Under the pieces are notes generated by a model. That model saw only the letters and a program-made list of their open reading frames with translations. It had not been told where the DNA came from and ran no database searches. A program made the translations under genes and the position numbers. Below are positions 45,930 through 58,045 of a stretch of 64,000 nucleotides of DNA, piece by piece. The first letter of the stretch is position 1. Each line of letters starts with the position of its first letter. Origin of the DNA: Aedes albopictus (lineage: Eukaryota; Arthropoda; Insecta; Diptera; Culicidae); the NCBI RefSeq assembly GCF_035046485.1, contig NC_085136.1, positions 220,910,853 through 220,974,852 on the forward strand. The letters are read 5' to 3'.

Positions 45930-47195
45930 CTGTGGGGAGAGAAGGGGAGAACACAAAATCGTTGATAAGCGTTTATGTTCCAGGAAGTGTTACGAGTTTT
46001 GCGTTTGTCGTTGAAGCTTGCTTTTCCCATCCCGTCGCCATAACCGCATTTTCGCATTGCCTACTTTGGCGTTTTTTACGAGCGATTATAATTTCATACC
46101 ATATCAAACGTGCATTACAGAATACTCTATTTACAAATACATAAAAATGATGCTGGCTAGGTAAGTGAAATATTTGCTGAGCAATACAGCCATGTTGTGA
46201 TGACATTTTTATCTTCCTTAGTATAATCGTGGTATTTTCTTGTGATCGGGACAAGTAAAGACAAATATTTGGCCAATCAAGCCCAACAAATGACCAACAC
46301 AACGTGAATCATAACAATCTTGGATGAATGTCGGACTTGAATGGCAAATATTTGGCATAATGACAAACAGTGTAATGGCACCTTAATATACTTCGAGCTA
46401 CAGTTCACAGCAGCGAACGATGGTTGATATAGTACGGTCCGCCGTGGATCAAGCGAATTAATTTTCAATTAAAAACCAAAGTCAAAGGGACGCTAACTAA
46501 CGTTCACTGCAGCACCAACCGCTCAGTAGGTAATGATGATGACATGGGCGGAAGTGGCGAAAAAGTGGCGTGGAAATTGAGATTTTCCCAATTATTCACA
46601 TCGATGGACGCCGATATAGATTAATCGTCCGGACCGAGCGCGCGCGCCAGAGCATGTCAGGCGAAAATGATAGCATCACAAGAACGATTTGAGAAGTTTA
46701 TTAAATTAGACCGGTCTCTCTTTCCATCGATTGTGCTTTGGTGGGGCGCGTGGATATTAATAAAATAAAGCTGAGAGTTTGAGGCACCGACACTCGAACA
46801 AATCTCACAACATTCTTGATGGGTTCTGGCGTACACATCTTCCCTGGATATTCAGTTGCCTCAGTTGCTTTGCTGCCATTAGGAAGCAAATGAAGATTTA
46901 TTTACGCCAACACCGGTATTCAAGCCTTCCATTCGGCAGCAGTAGCAGCCACAACGAAAAGAAAGAAAAAGAGCAGGCACTTTGGTTTCGGTTACATCAT
47001 CCATCTTGCGTCGTTGGTGGACGGGCCTCGGCCGTCGTCGTATTTGTGCTGGAAATGTTTCATTTGTTCCACCGAAATCTGTCATAAAAGATGTACTTTG
47101 GTTTGGTTTCTGACGCCGTCCGGTTAGGGTTACCAACTGTTTTATTTGATGTTGTAAGATTCTCGGTCTTGGCTCCGCCCACCAGCATACTTACC
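45930..47195. other. Intron upstream of exon A, no recognised feature
   Basis: Unique-looking DNA. Searching by eye for the expected preceding half-domain (C..A...C pattern with splice sites on minus) gave nothing. Confidence 0.4.
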
Positions 47196-48177
47196 ATACC
47201 GGCCAGACTAGGGCTTAAGTGTCCTCTGCTGTACGTAGGAGTCGTCTCCATTCGACTCGTCTTCACTCCCCAGTCCTGCACTTTGCGAAGGGTTCGCAAA
47301 TCGTTCTCCACTTGATCGACCCACCTAGCTCGAAGACACCACGTCTTCTTGCACCTGTCGAATTGGTCTCGAGAACCAAGGAGGCGTAATCGGGTTGCTA
47401 TCCGACATCCTGGTGATGTAACCCACCCACCGTAGCCTTCCGATTTACGTGGTGTGGGCGATGTTTGGTTCTCTCAGTAGCTGATGCAGCTCGTGGATCA
47501 TTCGCCATCTCCAAGTCCCGTCTTCCATATGTACTCCGCCGTAGAAGGTACGCAGCATCTTCCGTTTGAAAACTCCAGCAGCGTTTTGTAGTTTTTTGCG
47601 TATTTTGTTTTGAAGCTAGGTAACTTCGTGTGAAGGCGAAGTTTATTCGATCGTAGAGTTCTGCGGAGTCCAAAGTAAGCTCGATTTCCTGCCACTATGC
47701 GTCTCTGAAATTCTTTGCTAGTGTCGTTGTCGGCGGTCGCCAGTGAGCCCAAGTACACGAATTCTTCAACCATCTCGATTTCATCACCGTCGATAGAAAT
47801 TCGGTATGGCGGGCGCGGAGTGATTCCTCCCTGGAGCCCTTTGCCACCATGTACTTTGTCTTCGACACAATAATAACTAATCCGATTTGCCGGGCTTCTT
47901 TAGTCGGATGTACGTTTCCGCCATCGTTTCAAATTTACGAGCAATAATATCTATATCATCAGCGAAACCAAGCAGCTGAAAGGATTTCGTGAAAATCGTT
48001 CCACTCGTACTTATCTCCGCTCTCCTCATTACACTCTCTAACGCAATGTTGAACAGCAAGCACGAAAGACCATCACCTTGCCGTAACCCTCTGCGCGATT
48101 CGAAGGGACTCGAGAGGTTCCCTGATACTCGAACTACGCACATCAGTCGATCCATCGTCGCCTTGATTAATCGTATC

Positions 48178-48472
48178 TTCTTCTTCTTCTTCTTCTTCTT
48201 CTTCTTGGCGTAACGTCCTCACTGGGACAAAGCCTGCTTCTCAGCTTAGTGTTCTATGAGCACTTCCACAGTTATTAATTGAGAGCTTCCTCTGCCAATG
48301 ACCATTTTGCATGTGTATATCGTGTGGCAGGTACGAAGATACTCTATGCCCAAGGAAGTCAAGGAAATTTCCTTTACGAAAAGATCCTGGACCGACCGGG
48401 AATCGAACCCGTCACCCTCAGCATGGTCATGCTGAATACTCGTGCGTTTACCGCCTCGGCTATATGGGCTAT
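48178..48472 (-). mobile_element. Complete Feilai-like tRNA-derived SINE
   Basis: 295 bp. On minus it has the tRNA-like head with box A (TAGCCGAGGCGGTAAACGC) and box B (GGTTCGATTCC), a body, and a GAA-repeat tail (TTC repeats at 48178-48204 on plus). Target duplication ATCGTATC at 48170-48177 and 48473-48480. The RTE copy at 35025 shows the empty site. I recall Feilai from Aedes aegypti as having this plan, so the name is by resemblance. Confidence 0.9.
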
Positions 48473-48632
48473 ATCGTATCAGTTTATCCCGAAATCCGTA
48501 TTCGTGCATAATCTGCCATAGCTGTTCTCGATCGATTATATCATACGCCGATTTGAAATCGATGAAAAACTGATGTGTGGGCACGTTGTATTCGCGGCAT
48601 TTCTGCAACACCTGGCGGTTGGCGAACGTCTG

Positions 48633-49182
48633 CAGAGATGGCATTTCACCGTAGCGATTCACTGCGGCGTCAGTTTATCGACCACACTGGGGATAGGAAC
48701 ATTTTTCACCACACCAAGAAGCCAGTTTCTCTTGTTTTGGGTGGTAGGTAGACCAAGCGCTAGTGCGTGCTCTTGCTCGTCCGCCTTGGATCGAGTGTGG
48801 CTCACTCTTTCGCGCGCATCGCTCTCCGGCGCTCTCCCGTGTTTTCACCCAGCAGTCACCGAATTATCACCATGGTGTCGCCGGGGCGAGAACTCTCCAG
48901 CGTTTCACCGCAGCGCGCACTCTGGCGCAAAAACCTCACTGGAGCGCGCACCCGGGTGATTTTTTACACTTTCACCGAAGAGAATTTTAAATCGCTCTCG
49001 CCGCACTGTTGTATGGCCTAGTGCTCAGGGAGCTAAGAGATTTATTTCTACCCACCAAGCTTGCGCGCATCCGAATCGCAGTGGTGGATCCACATATAAG
49101 AGAAGGGCTCCTGTTCAGATGCACAGCGTGAGTGGTGTATTTTCTATTTCTCTTTCCCACACTGAGGATATGGACATCTCTG
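48633..49182. mobile_element. 550-bp hAT-like MITE in the RTE relic
   Basis: Ends CAGAGATG and CATCTCTG, with AACGTCTG duplicated exactly (48625-48632 and 49183-49190). CA-start ends with an 8-bp duplication are hAT-like. The interior has no transposase. Confidence 0.8.
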
Positions 49183-49905
49183 AACGTCTGTTGCGTTTTG
49201 TTAAACCATGAATCCAGACAGATATTGCCCCACGAACTCCTTGGCAATCGGTGATAATCGGCGGCATAAAATTTGATAGAGTACCTTGTAGGCAGCGCTC
49301 CGTAGTGTGATCGCGTGGTTGCTGCCGCAATCCATTTTTCGCCGTTTTTGTAGATGGGACACATTCCTCTGGTGATACTTCTTCCTCCCATATATTGGTA
49401 AAGACCCAGTGTAGTTATTTTACCAGTGCTTTTTCACCGTATTTTAAAAGCTCGCTTAGTAGTTGATCTGCTCCAGCGGTTCTGTTGTTTTTCAACCTTC
49501 TCCTCAATCTCTTGGTCGTCAGGGGCCGGAAGTTTTTCGTCCGGTGCCCGTATTTCTAGATCTGTTACCACACTATCTGCGGTGCTTGCAACGTTGTCAT
49601 TGAGGTGCTCATCATAATGCTGCCGCCACCTCTCGACCAACTCACGCTCGCTCGTGAGAAGATTTCCGTGATTGTCATGGTATAAGTGGGATTGTGGCAT
49701 GAAGCCTCTGCGCCAGCGGTTTAGATTCTCGTAGAACTTCCGTGTGTCCATAGCGTGCTACAGCTCTTCGGTTATGCCTGTTGTTGCAAAATTCTCGCTC
49801 GTTCTTCTCGTGTTTTATCTGTTCATATTCACCGTCATACCAGTCGTTTCTGTGGTTCGGGGTCACCCAGCCATCTGCAAGTGTAGCTGCGCCAAGCTGC
49901 TACAG

Positions 49906-52015
49906 GAAGTGTGAATACTGGGTAGAGTTTACTTGCGCGGGTGTTGACCAAGGGGTTATCAATAGTGACTGGCGGTGCCCACAGTATGTACCAAGTAGTG
50001 CTCAGCAGCTGAAGGTTTAAGACGGAGAGGAGCAATAATTCCGGCCAAAGAAACGATGTACGGTTCAATCAGGCAGTAGGTTCTGACGTAGATCCAATTG
50101 ACAAGCAGTTGGAAAACGAGAAACTCGCCAAGGAGAAGGCCTTCGCGAAACAGATGCCGGCGTGAAACAAGCCTCCCGCTCGTGGATGAAAGAGCAGCTG
50201 AAGCAAGGACAGGCTATGCGGAAGCTGCAACTCCAGGTTGAGCATGAGCATGAGCATGATTGACCGCCCGCGGTTGCTCCTCTGTTATTGCAAGGACAGC
50301 TGCATTTACACAAAGAACCAACAGATAATGCTTGGGACTAGCCTTCTCCTCATTGTGTAAATGCTGGCATCCCAATACTTTTTTAAAAAGCAATACCAGC
50401 GCCGGCCGCGTCCGAATGCAGGTCAATTGAGGATAGGGAAGGAAGTGATGACGTGATTTTTGCTTAGGCCAATAACCGAGGAATTCTCTGCGTTACTACG
50501 AGTAATCACTAGGAGTTTGGATACGGGATGGGATGATTTGTTAGGGGCTTTGTTTTGGTAAACAAATTGCTACAATCACCCACCAGACCGATTCTTGTTT
50601 TGCTATGAACGATGCACTCGCGAAAAATTGAATACGTCCTCACATACGCGACATGTCAGGGAATAATGTCCACCGCACAATCAATTCGAGAAAACAAACC
50701 CGTCGTACGGCTGATCCCGGATACCACACTCACGCCCCGATCACTATATTTCAACTACCGGATGGCTTCCAGCCATTTCATTTTTTCAAACGAGTTTCGC
50801 GAAAATAAGAAACGGAAGAAACACACATCAATACCCGTGAAATTACGAAACTGTACTCGAAGAAACAGAACACGCGAAATTACGAAACTAAGCTCGAAGA
50901 AATCGACGCGGACACCATGGTCTACCAGCCACTTAATCGTACGGTAATCTTAATCTTTCAAAAAAAGATGATGCTTCGCCGTTTTGATCGCTGCTTGTAA
51001 ATCTGAAATAGAGCGGGAGCTGCAACTCCAGGTTCAGCGCAAAATGAAGAAGCAGCTATTGGATCATGAACAGAAGCTTCAGCATGTTCGATGCTCAACT
51101 GAGTGCTAGGCAAGAGTTTTTGAAGAGCGAGATGCAATCCAGAGGCAGTTAACCAGTATTGTTAACAAAGTCAACGCATTGAAAGAACAAGAAGGTCGTT
51201 ACTGGTAGAGCTTCGGTAGATGATTCGAGAAAGACGGTAAAGGAGTGTTTGCAGGCAGTCGAAAAACCTTCGACCGTGTTTTGTAAGGAGTGTAACTAAA
51301 AAGAGCTGATCGGTTGAGAGTAGGCAGAACTTCGCTGGCTGTCAAGGTGAAACCGAAATCATAAAAAAAGTGCCAGTCAGAAGACGAGTGAAGATAGCAA
51401 AACCGCGAAGTCGTTTGAAAAAGTTCGTTCGCAAATCAACCGGGGTTGTAACAGGTTGTAACCTGCGGAGTAGCAGTGTTGCTGACGGGCCGAGGCCAAG
51501 CTTTAACCGAATATCCCGACCCGACAGCAGTTGGTAGCTCAGAAAGTGGTATCGCAACATCTCCCGTGGAGAAACGGAAGTCTGGTCGGCTCGCATACAA
51601 GATGGCGTATGGATTCTCTAATCTGGAGAATCTGAAGCGGTTGCAGAACTGTTTGCTGGGCGACATACTCAAGGCCGGGATAAATTGGTTAGTTCTATAG
51701 AACGGATATGGGGATTCTCTCGGCTTTTGCAGCCGGTGAACTATAGAACTCAGTTTCAGACGTGATAACCGATCTAAGGAATCTGTACGGGAAGCCGGAA
51801 AAGTTGTTGAAGACGCTGCTGACGAAGGTCAGGAACGCTCCAGCGCCGAGCGCCGATCGCCTGGAAACAGTCATAAATTGCGATATAGTGATGAAATAAT
51901 AATGCGATCATTTAAGATGGCAAAACTCAGCGATCATCTCAACAATCCGATGCTGGTGCAGGTGCTGATCGATAACCTACCACCGAACTACAAGCTTAAT
52001 TAGGACTGGTATAAA
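49906..52015 (+). pseudogene. BEL/Pao LTR-retrotransposon gag remains
   Basis: Degenerate plus-strand pieces: a zinc-finger-like start (CYRKCEYWVEFTCAGV, then WRCPQYVPSS) at 49915-50010; a charged coiled-coil stretch (KEQLKQGQAMRKLQLQ) to 50245; after an unrelated block (50260-50990) the coiled coil resumes near 51010. At 51600-52010 comes the gag core, with FSNLENLKRLQNCLLGD, NLYGKPEKLLKTLLTKVRN and LSDHLNNPMLVQVLIDN. These resemble mosquito BEL/Pao gag. Stops and shifts are numerous. No pol or LTR recognised. Confidence 0.6.
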
Positions 52016-52034
52016 TAAGCGCGGCATGAAATTC

Positions 52035-52800
52035 TCCGACACGCCCTAAAACCCACTGAAGTCCACTGGGATTCTTTCCCGAAATGCCTTCGAAAACCCC
52101 TTCGGGGCTGTCCATAAACCACGTGGTCATTTTTTTGGGACTTCTCAAACCCCATCCCCCCCGCGTGGTCATTAGTCCATACAAAATTTTTTATTCGTCC
52201 ATACAAAATGGTCATTGGCCGAAACCCCTCCCCCCCCTCATGACCACGTGGTTTATGGACAGCCCCTTAAAACTGCATTCACCAACCCGCCATTACACCC
52301 CATCAACCTCTTAAATCGCTCATGGAACCACCTAAAACTACCGGTAACGCATCTGAAACCCGCTGAATACCTCCTGAAACACCCTCGGAACACCGGCATC
52401 GACCTACAACCCTCCAAAACCCCAGGAAATGCCACTGAAAACCCATTTATCTCCCCAAAACCCACTGAAAATTCTTCAAATTTCCCTGACACTCCCTGAA
52501 ATGTCCCTGGAAACCTCATGAGGCGATCTCGGACCACCTGTAACGACCTGCAATCATTCAGAACCCCAGCGAATGTATTCAAACCCCCTCAACGCCCCAG
52601 AAACACACGGAAAATTCTTTGAATCTCCTGAAACGTCTCCTAACCCCCGAGACCCCTTCAAATCCCCTGTAATGTATCTGAATCCTTCCGAAACCCCCTA
52701 AAATGCCTCTTGGGTCCCTTGGAGCCCCTGTAACTCCCCTGATACCGTTGATTTTTTCCCAGTTACTCCCTTAAAATAACCCTTGGTACCCTGGAAAACT
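52035..52800. repeat. Degenerate CTGAAACCCC-type minisatellite
   Basis: Loose units such as CCACTGAAAACCC and CCCCTGAAACG, similar to 12960-13255. Interrupted by the MITE 52104-52266. Confidence 0.6.
52104..52266. mobile_element. 163-bp MITE with GGGGCTGTCC ends
   Basis: Inverted ends GGGGCTGTCCATAAACCACG match over about 29 bp. The short interior contains C-rich runs. The target duplication is not clear. Confidence 0.8.
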
Positions 52801-52859
52801 GGAGTATTCAGGGGTAATTAAGGGGAGTTCATGGACTTTTCAAATAACTCTTCCAGAAA

Positions 52860-53004
52860 TAAAACCTTTTTTTTTAATTTTTATTTATGTGTATTTTAAC
52901 TTAAAGGCTAATTCTACACTCATGAAATAAAACCTGTTCTTATAATACTAACTTAATGTGTGCACAAAAGTTCCTCTTTTGAAGTTTTATTTCATGCCAT
53001 TTTC
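52860..53004. other. A/T-rich stretch resembling a LINE 3' tail on minus
   Basis: A run of T at about 52868-52878 and a TTTATTTATGTG stretch could be the inverted tail of an unidentified non-LTR element. No coding part attached. Confidence 0.3.
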
Positions 53005-53378
53005 CATTTCTGTATCCATCCCATAGGTCTTTGCCGGATGTATCAAGTCGTATTTTCTCCTATGTTATTCGTAATGAGGATTTTTACGGGTGACTTGTTG
53101 GGCATACGCCAACACTCTTGTCTCGCCGGAGGGCCACCGTGTCAGTTATGTTTAGCATCCCACTGTGACGACCACGTTGATGGGACTACCACCTTGGATC
53201 TAGCTGGGTGTGATGCAGCATTTATTACTTAGCCGCTGGATGCCAGAACAGACGCTGTTTGAGCCGCACCTGCTTGGTGAACAGACGCTTGGGTCACCAA
53301 TCTAGCTGAAGTCAGAAGGGCAACAGTGCCCATCAATTGACCCGTGGATGCATGATGTAGTAACTTATGAGGACCAGA

Positions 53379-54719
53379 CCCAAGCAACCAAAAGTTCGGA
53401 TTCCACTTGAAGAACGAACTCAGAAGTTCAAATTTGGTTCAATTTCGGTTTCGTTGAACTTGATTCTCCAAAAAGTTACTCATGTATTGTTTATGAACTT
53501 GGAAGTACATATGCAAGCTTTTGACTTCTCTTCAAAACGACATTGAAGTCGAAAAAAGGTTCAGAAAAAAACTTTCTTTGAACTTTAGGGCAGAGTTCAA
53601 TCAAATTTTAACCGAACTCATGTTGAACGTTTGCGTGCCACTAAAGTTTAAATACAGTTCAAATGGACATATACCAACAACATGAAATGTTCCGTTCCGA
53701 ACTTGTTTTAAACTTGTTTTGAACTTGCTACTCAAAGTTCTGATAAATATTAACCGTACCAAAAGTGAACTTTACATGAACTTCGGAGACAGCGGAGCTC
53801 GGGAGAAATTCACATTCAATTAAATCACTCGGCAATCGAGCTTAGCAGCCACAGCTTGTGTTAATTTCACAAGTACACTTTGTTTCACTATTATATTTCA
53901 ACGTACTTACTTGAAATCCACGCAAAGAATCCGTGTTGTGTGGCTCAAAGGCTGCCCTCTCAGCGAGCAACTGCTCCACCCAATGTTCCGCCGGAGTTTT
54001 TTTCGGCTACGGCAAAAGGCTTCCAGTTTTGCCTGATGTTTTCCATCCCGTCTCACTTGTCGCGCACAGCGCACCGGTGAACGACGCGATCGTAGTCACT
54101 AAAACTTATAATCTTTTCAGAATTACCGACACTGGCACTAATTTATTGCTTTGCACTTGCCTAAACTGCGGACCAAAACAAACTGAAAATGTCAAACTGT
54201 GTAAGTTCACAAAAAGTTCCACGTAAACTTCTTCCGAACTTTCGGCTTCAAAGTGTTTGTCTCGCAGAGTATTTCAAGTTCAGAGAAAGTTCACACGCGA
54301 ACCTGATTGAGCACTAATAAATGATATCAGCACATTGAGTAAAATCCCTCAGTGCTTAACAATCCAAACATGGAGTAGTGGTAAGGCGTCGGCTTTCAAC
54401 GAGGAGAACCCGAGTTCAAGTCTCAGTAACTAAAAAAACATCGAAAAAGTATTTCAAGACATTAGTCAATAAGGATTCCACATACGCTAATGTCTCTCAA
54501 TCAAAAATTACTTTTGAAGACTAAGCACCTTTTTTTCATTTTACGGAAGCTTATTTTAAAGCTGAATAGCGTTCCTTTCAGCGGCACAAGTGTACTTTTT
54601 ATGAACTGAAGTTCGGTTAACTACTTAAAAAGTGAGTTGTATAGAACGCTATTCATCTTCCTTCGAATAGCTGATTAAGCCCAAACATGCTGTTTTATCC
54701 GAACTTTTTTTTGCTTGGG
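53379..54719. mobile_element. CCC-ended DNA element with 2-bp duplication and dense GAACTT motif
   Basis: Ends CCCAAGCAACCAAAAGTTCG and (inverse) CCCAAGCAAAAAAAAGTTCG. GA flanks both sides (53377-53378 and 54720-54721), and the uninterrupted RTE copy at 37270 shows only one GA. The 1341 bp contain about 17 copies of GAACTT/AAGTTC including both ends, where chance predicts fewer than one. No transposase. A tRNA-like module lies at 54371-54427. Confidence 0.75.
54371..54427 (+). other. tRNA-like module inside the GAACTT element
   Basis: Box-A-like TAGTGGTAAGGCG (about 54376) and box-B-like GAGTTCAAGTCTC (about 54412), with tRNA-like spacing and an A run soon after. Cloverleaf pairing is incomplete. 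Probably SINE-derived or a Pol III promoter remnant. Confidence 0.5.
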
Positions 54720-54772
54720 GAGCTATATTGAACGCTCTCCTTATCGACTCACCGTTTTGCAGCCCAGGGTGA

Positions 54773-54894
54773 CCTGCGGACCCTTCGCAGAGGGCGGAAC
54801 TGGAGACACACAGCTATGGATCGAATAGAATGGAGACGATTCCTATGTACGGCAAAGGTCACTCAGGTCCTAGTCTGATCGGTAAGGTAAGGTA
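54773..54894 (+). mobile_element. RTE 3'-end fragment
   Basis: Plus-strand translation DLRTLRRGRNWRHTAMDRI matches the C-terminus of RTE ORFs here (LRTLRRVRHWRHAAMDRA at 34060-34115, minus). Ends in a GGTAA repeat tail. Confidence 0.7.
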
Positions 54895-54896
54895 AC

Positions 54897-55377
54897 CCCG
54901 AGCAGAAGGGCATACCTTACAAATACCATGCGAAGAGCAACATCTGCTCTAATACAAATTTTTTTTATTGCTGCGTTATTCTGTGAAATGTTATGAGAAT
55001 GTCGCAATAACAGTTGGAGGTATTTGAGCAGAGTTTGGTATTGATGTAGTATTTGTTGGTTTAGCAGTGAAAATAACCGAAGAACAAGATTTGCTATTAT
55101 ATCATGAAGTCATTGAACAATTGAAACATTCAATAACTAGAAATGTTATTAGTTTGCTATTTAATAACTATGGGATAACAAATACAGCACTTGAAATTTT
55201 AGGTATGCATTCAATATTGAAATTGTTATTTCCTAGGTGTTATTTATACAAAACTTTGGAATTTGTTTTTGTTATTTTGCCTCTTATTACCACCTAATAA
55301 AGGGCATATCAAGGTATGGTAGTATTTAAGATAAATACCTTGATATGTTATTCTCTTGTTATTTTCTTCTGCACGGG
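54897..55377. mobile_element. CCC-ended DNA element with 2-bp duplication and dense GTTATT motif
   Basis: Ends CCCGAGCAGAAG and (inverse) CCCGTGCAGAAG, with AC on both sides (54895-54896 and 55378-55379). Nine copies of GTTATT/AATAAC in 481 bp. No transposase. Confidence 0.7.
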
Positions 55378-55379
55378 AC

Positions 55380-56711
55380 CCAATCCAAGGTTTGTATTAC
55401 TCGTTACCCTGTCAACTCTGACCCGTGGTTCCACTTATCTTCTATCCTTTTGATTTCTCGGTACTCAATTCAACTTTCTTGCCTCAACGGCCACTAAGTA
55501 CGTCATGCTAAATTAGGATATTTTTAATGCATTTCCCATTGCTACAAGGTTGAAAATCAGATCTCAGGACAAACATAGATTCGGCACAACCAAACAATCT
55601 AGCAGCCCTAACCAATCCTCGGCTAGAATCGATCTTATTCAACCGCACAGAACCAGCAAGCGACATTCGTTCTGTTAGAAAAAAGAAACGCAAAGAACAA
55701 AAATTTCCCTAACAAAGCAAAAACGAAACGATACCGTGTGCTAGCGCAGCGCTCTGCTCTTGGTTCCATTTCGGCACAAAACACACCGTTGGGTGGTTGT
55801 TGAAGTAACCCGGGCCAAACGAGTGGGTTACAAGAAAGCAACTCAGCTCGATGCAAAAAGAAAAACGTATAAATACATTTTCCGTGTGCAGCAAATTTTA
55901 TGGATCAATAAAGAACCTTGAATAATTTATAAGCTTCTGTAAAACGGGACTCGGGTGAGCGAGCAGTGTGAAACGGAAAGCTCTACGTAACCCGGTGTTT
56001 TCCCGGTGTAATAGGAATACACAGCAGCTGAGCGCGCGCGGAGAGGTGCAACGGCTTCCGATTTGTGCTTGCTTCGGAGCAGAGGAACTCCAAACCGGAA
56101 GACGGGTGCTTCAAGTTCGACGATTGTGTAACAGCCAGCTAAAGCCAGCGCCAGCAGCGTGGGGGTAAATCGACAACATTTTACGTGCTGCAACCGCGTG
56201 TCCTAAGAAATTGGGTTATTCCAGTGAAGGCACTTTTTTGCTCTCCTGACCTTGCTGCGGAGTGAACAAATTTACCTTTTCAAAATTAGCTTTTTCGTGT
56301 GAACTTGATCCAATCTGGGTCTTTCTGGGCTGCAAACAATTACACTGATTGTTATCTCGAAAATGGCAGACAAAAGCAATCAAAGACGGCAAAAGTCATT
56401 TTTATTTGGCTAATTTGTACAGGCAGTTGAAATACGGTGATGTGAATGTAGCTGGTCTTATCGTTGGAGGCGAGAAAAAAAACTTTTCTCATTTGCTTTT
56501 TTTTTTGTTTCTGTGGATATACCGTGAAATACATTTCTGAGAGGATTCTGTGGGAGTACAGAGCAGTCGTTCAATGCTTAAAGCAGAGCTGCTGGAAGTT
56601 GAACAAAAAAAAAATAGGGATAGGTCATTCACACCGTACTCCCATGCTGTATGGGCACAACATCTCTGCCAACAAATTCTGATTACATATATTTATTTGT
56701 TCATCATCACA
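55380..56711. other. Unique-looking sequence, no gene supported
   Basis: A TATAAATA at 55869 and a CG-richer block (55940-56170) could be a promoter or non-coding first exon, but no coding frame with a known domain follows. I leave it unassigned. Confidence 0.35.
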
Positions 56712-58045
56712 TTTAAGACACGACATAATCAATAATAGAACGCCACAATACTCGGGTTGTGGCCGCCGCTCTCCATCCTCGGCCGCGCCCAATGCTCGCC
56801 AGGTCACGCTCCTCCTGGTCCGCCCATCGTGCTTCCTGCGCTCCACGCCTTCCAGCATTCTTGCAACATGCCCTGCCCACTGTATCCTTCCGGCTTTGGC
56901 CACCTTCTGTATACTGGGTTCGCCGTAAAGTGCAGCGAGTGCACATCATTCTCCTGCACACCGCCGAAGATCGTCTTAGGTCCTCCTCGAGCATGGTCCA
57001 TGTCACCGGTCTTTTTAGCACCTTGTACTTGGTATATTTGGTGCGGAGGTGAATCTTTTTTGACCGTAGTTTCTCCTGGAGCCCGTAGTAGGCACGACTT
57101 TCACTGATGCCGTGCCCTCTTATTTCACGACTCACGTTATTGTTATTCGTTAGCAAGAAATCAAGGTAGGCGAGTTCTTTTACCACCTCAAGAGTGCCCC
57201 TGTCGACCATAACATTGCTGCCAAGGCTTGTCCTGTCTCGCTCAGTCCAACCAACTAGCATGTACTTTGTTTTGGCCGCATTCACCACCAGTTTGACCTA
57301 TGCTGCTTCACGTTTCAGGCAGGTGTACAGTTCTGCCACCGTTCCAAATGTTCTAGCGATAATGCCCATGTCATCCGCTAAGCTCACATATTGACCAGAT
57401 TTTGTAAAAATCGTTCCCCGGCTGTTGAACCCGGCTCGTCGTATCACACCTTCCAGAGCGATGTTGAAGAGTAGGCATGAGAATCCTTCACCTTGTCGCA
57501 ATCCACGGCGAGATTCGAATGAAATGGATAGTCCATCGTGTTGCTTTAATCAGTCTAGTCAGCTTCCCAGGAAAGTTGTTTTCGTCCATGATTTTCCATC
57601 GCTCTGTGCGGTCGAAACTGCCGTATAGGTACCACTTTGAAGTCGATGAACAGGTGATGCGTTGGATCCTGGTATGCACGGCATTTCTGGAGGATTTGCC
57701 GTACGGTGAGATATGGTTAATTGTCGATCGGCTGTCGATGAAGCCAACTTGATAACTTCCCACGAACTCATTCGTTTTAGGTGACAGACGGCGGAAGATG
57801 ATCTGGGATAGAACTTTGTAGGCAGCATACAAAATAGTAATCGCCCTGAAGTTCTCACATTCCAATCTGTCGCCTTTCATGTAAATGGGGCAGATTACCC
57901 CTTCCTTTCACTCTTCCGGTAGCTGTTCGTTTTCCCAGATCCTGACTATCAGCCGATGCAGACAGGTGGACAACTTTTCTGGGCCCATCTTGATAAGTTC
58001 AGCTGCGATACCATCCTTACCAGCTGCTTTGTTAGTTTTGATTAG
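56712..58045 (-). mobile_element. 5'-truncated RTE-clade retrotransposon
   Basis: Same subfamily as 18490-22855. Minus-strand pieces: GDRLECENFRAIT and YAAYKVLSQIIFRRLSP (57780-57880), the RT core MRQGEGFSCLLFNIALEG (57450-57501) with a decayed SLADDMGII near 57380, and the C-terminal VNAAKTKYMLVG (57250-57288) with GRIQWAGHVARML (56850-56900). Several frameshifts. Not functional. Confidence 0.8.

Larger units (their letters stand above)
47196..49905 (-). mobile_element. RTE-clade retrotransposon relic with two nested insertions
   Basis: Close relative of 33990-37315. Minus-strand pieces: linker ERWRQHYDEHLNDNV (49630), RT start (49190-49400), RT core FESRRGLRQGDGLSC and LLGFADDIDII (47877-48155), and the C-terminal VEEFVYLGSLATADN (47498-47773). 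Interrupted by a SINE (48178-48472) and a hAT-like MITE (48633-49182), and truncated 5' near 49905. Frames are broken. Confidence 0.8.
53005..54762 (-). mobile_element. RTE 5'-UTR fragment, split by a DNA element
   Basis: 53005-53378 and 54720-54762 align in order with the 5' UTR at 36870-37315 (shared blocks GTCTCGCCGGAGGGCCA, GCAGACGCTGTTTGAG, ACGCTCTCCTTATCGACTC). The interruption is the element 53379-54719. Confidence 0.8.

Noticed and set aside
55869..56170. Promoter and first exon of a plus-strand gene
   Set aside because: A TATAAATA and a CG-richer block are suggestive, but no coding exon or family motif follows.
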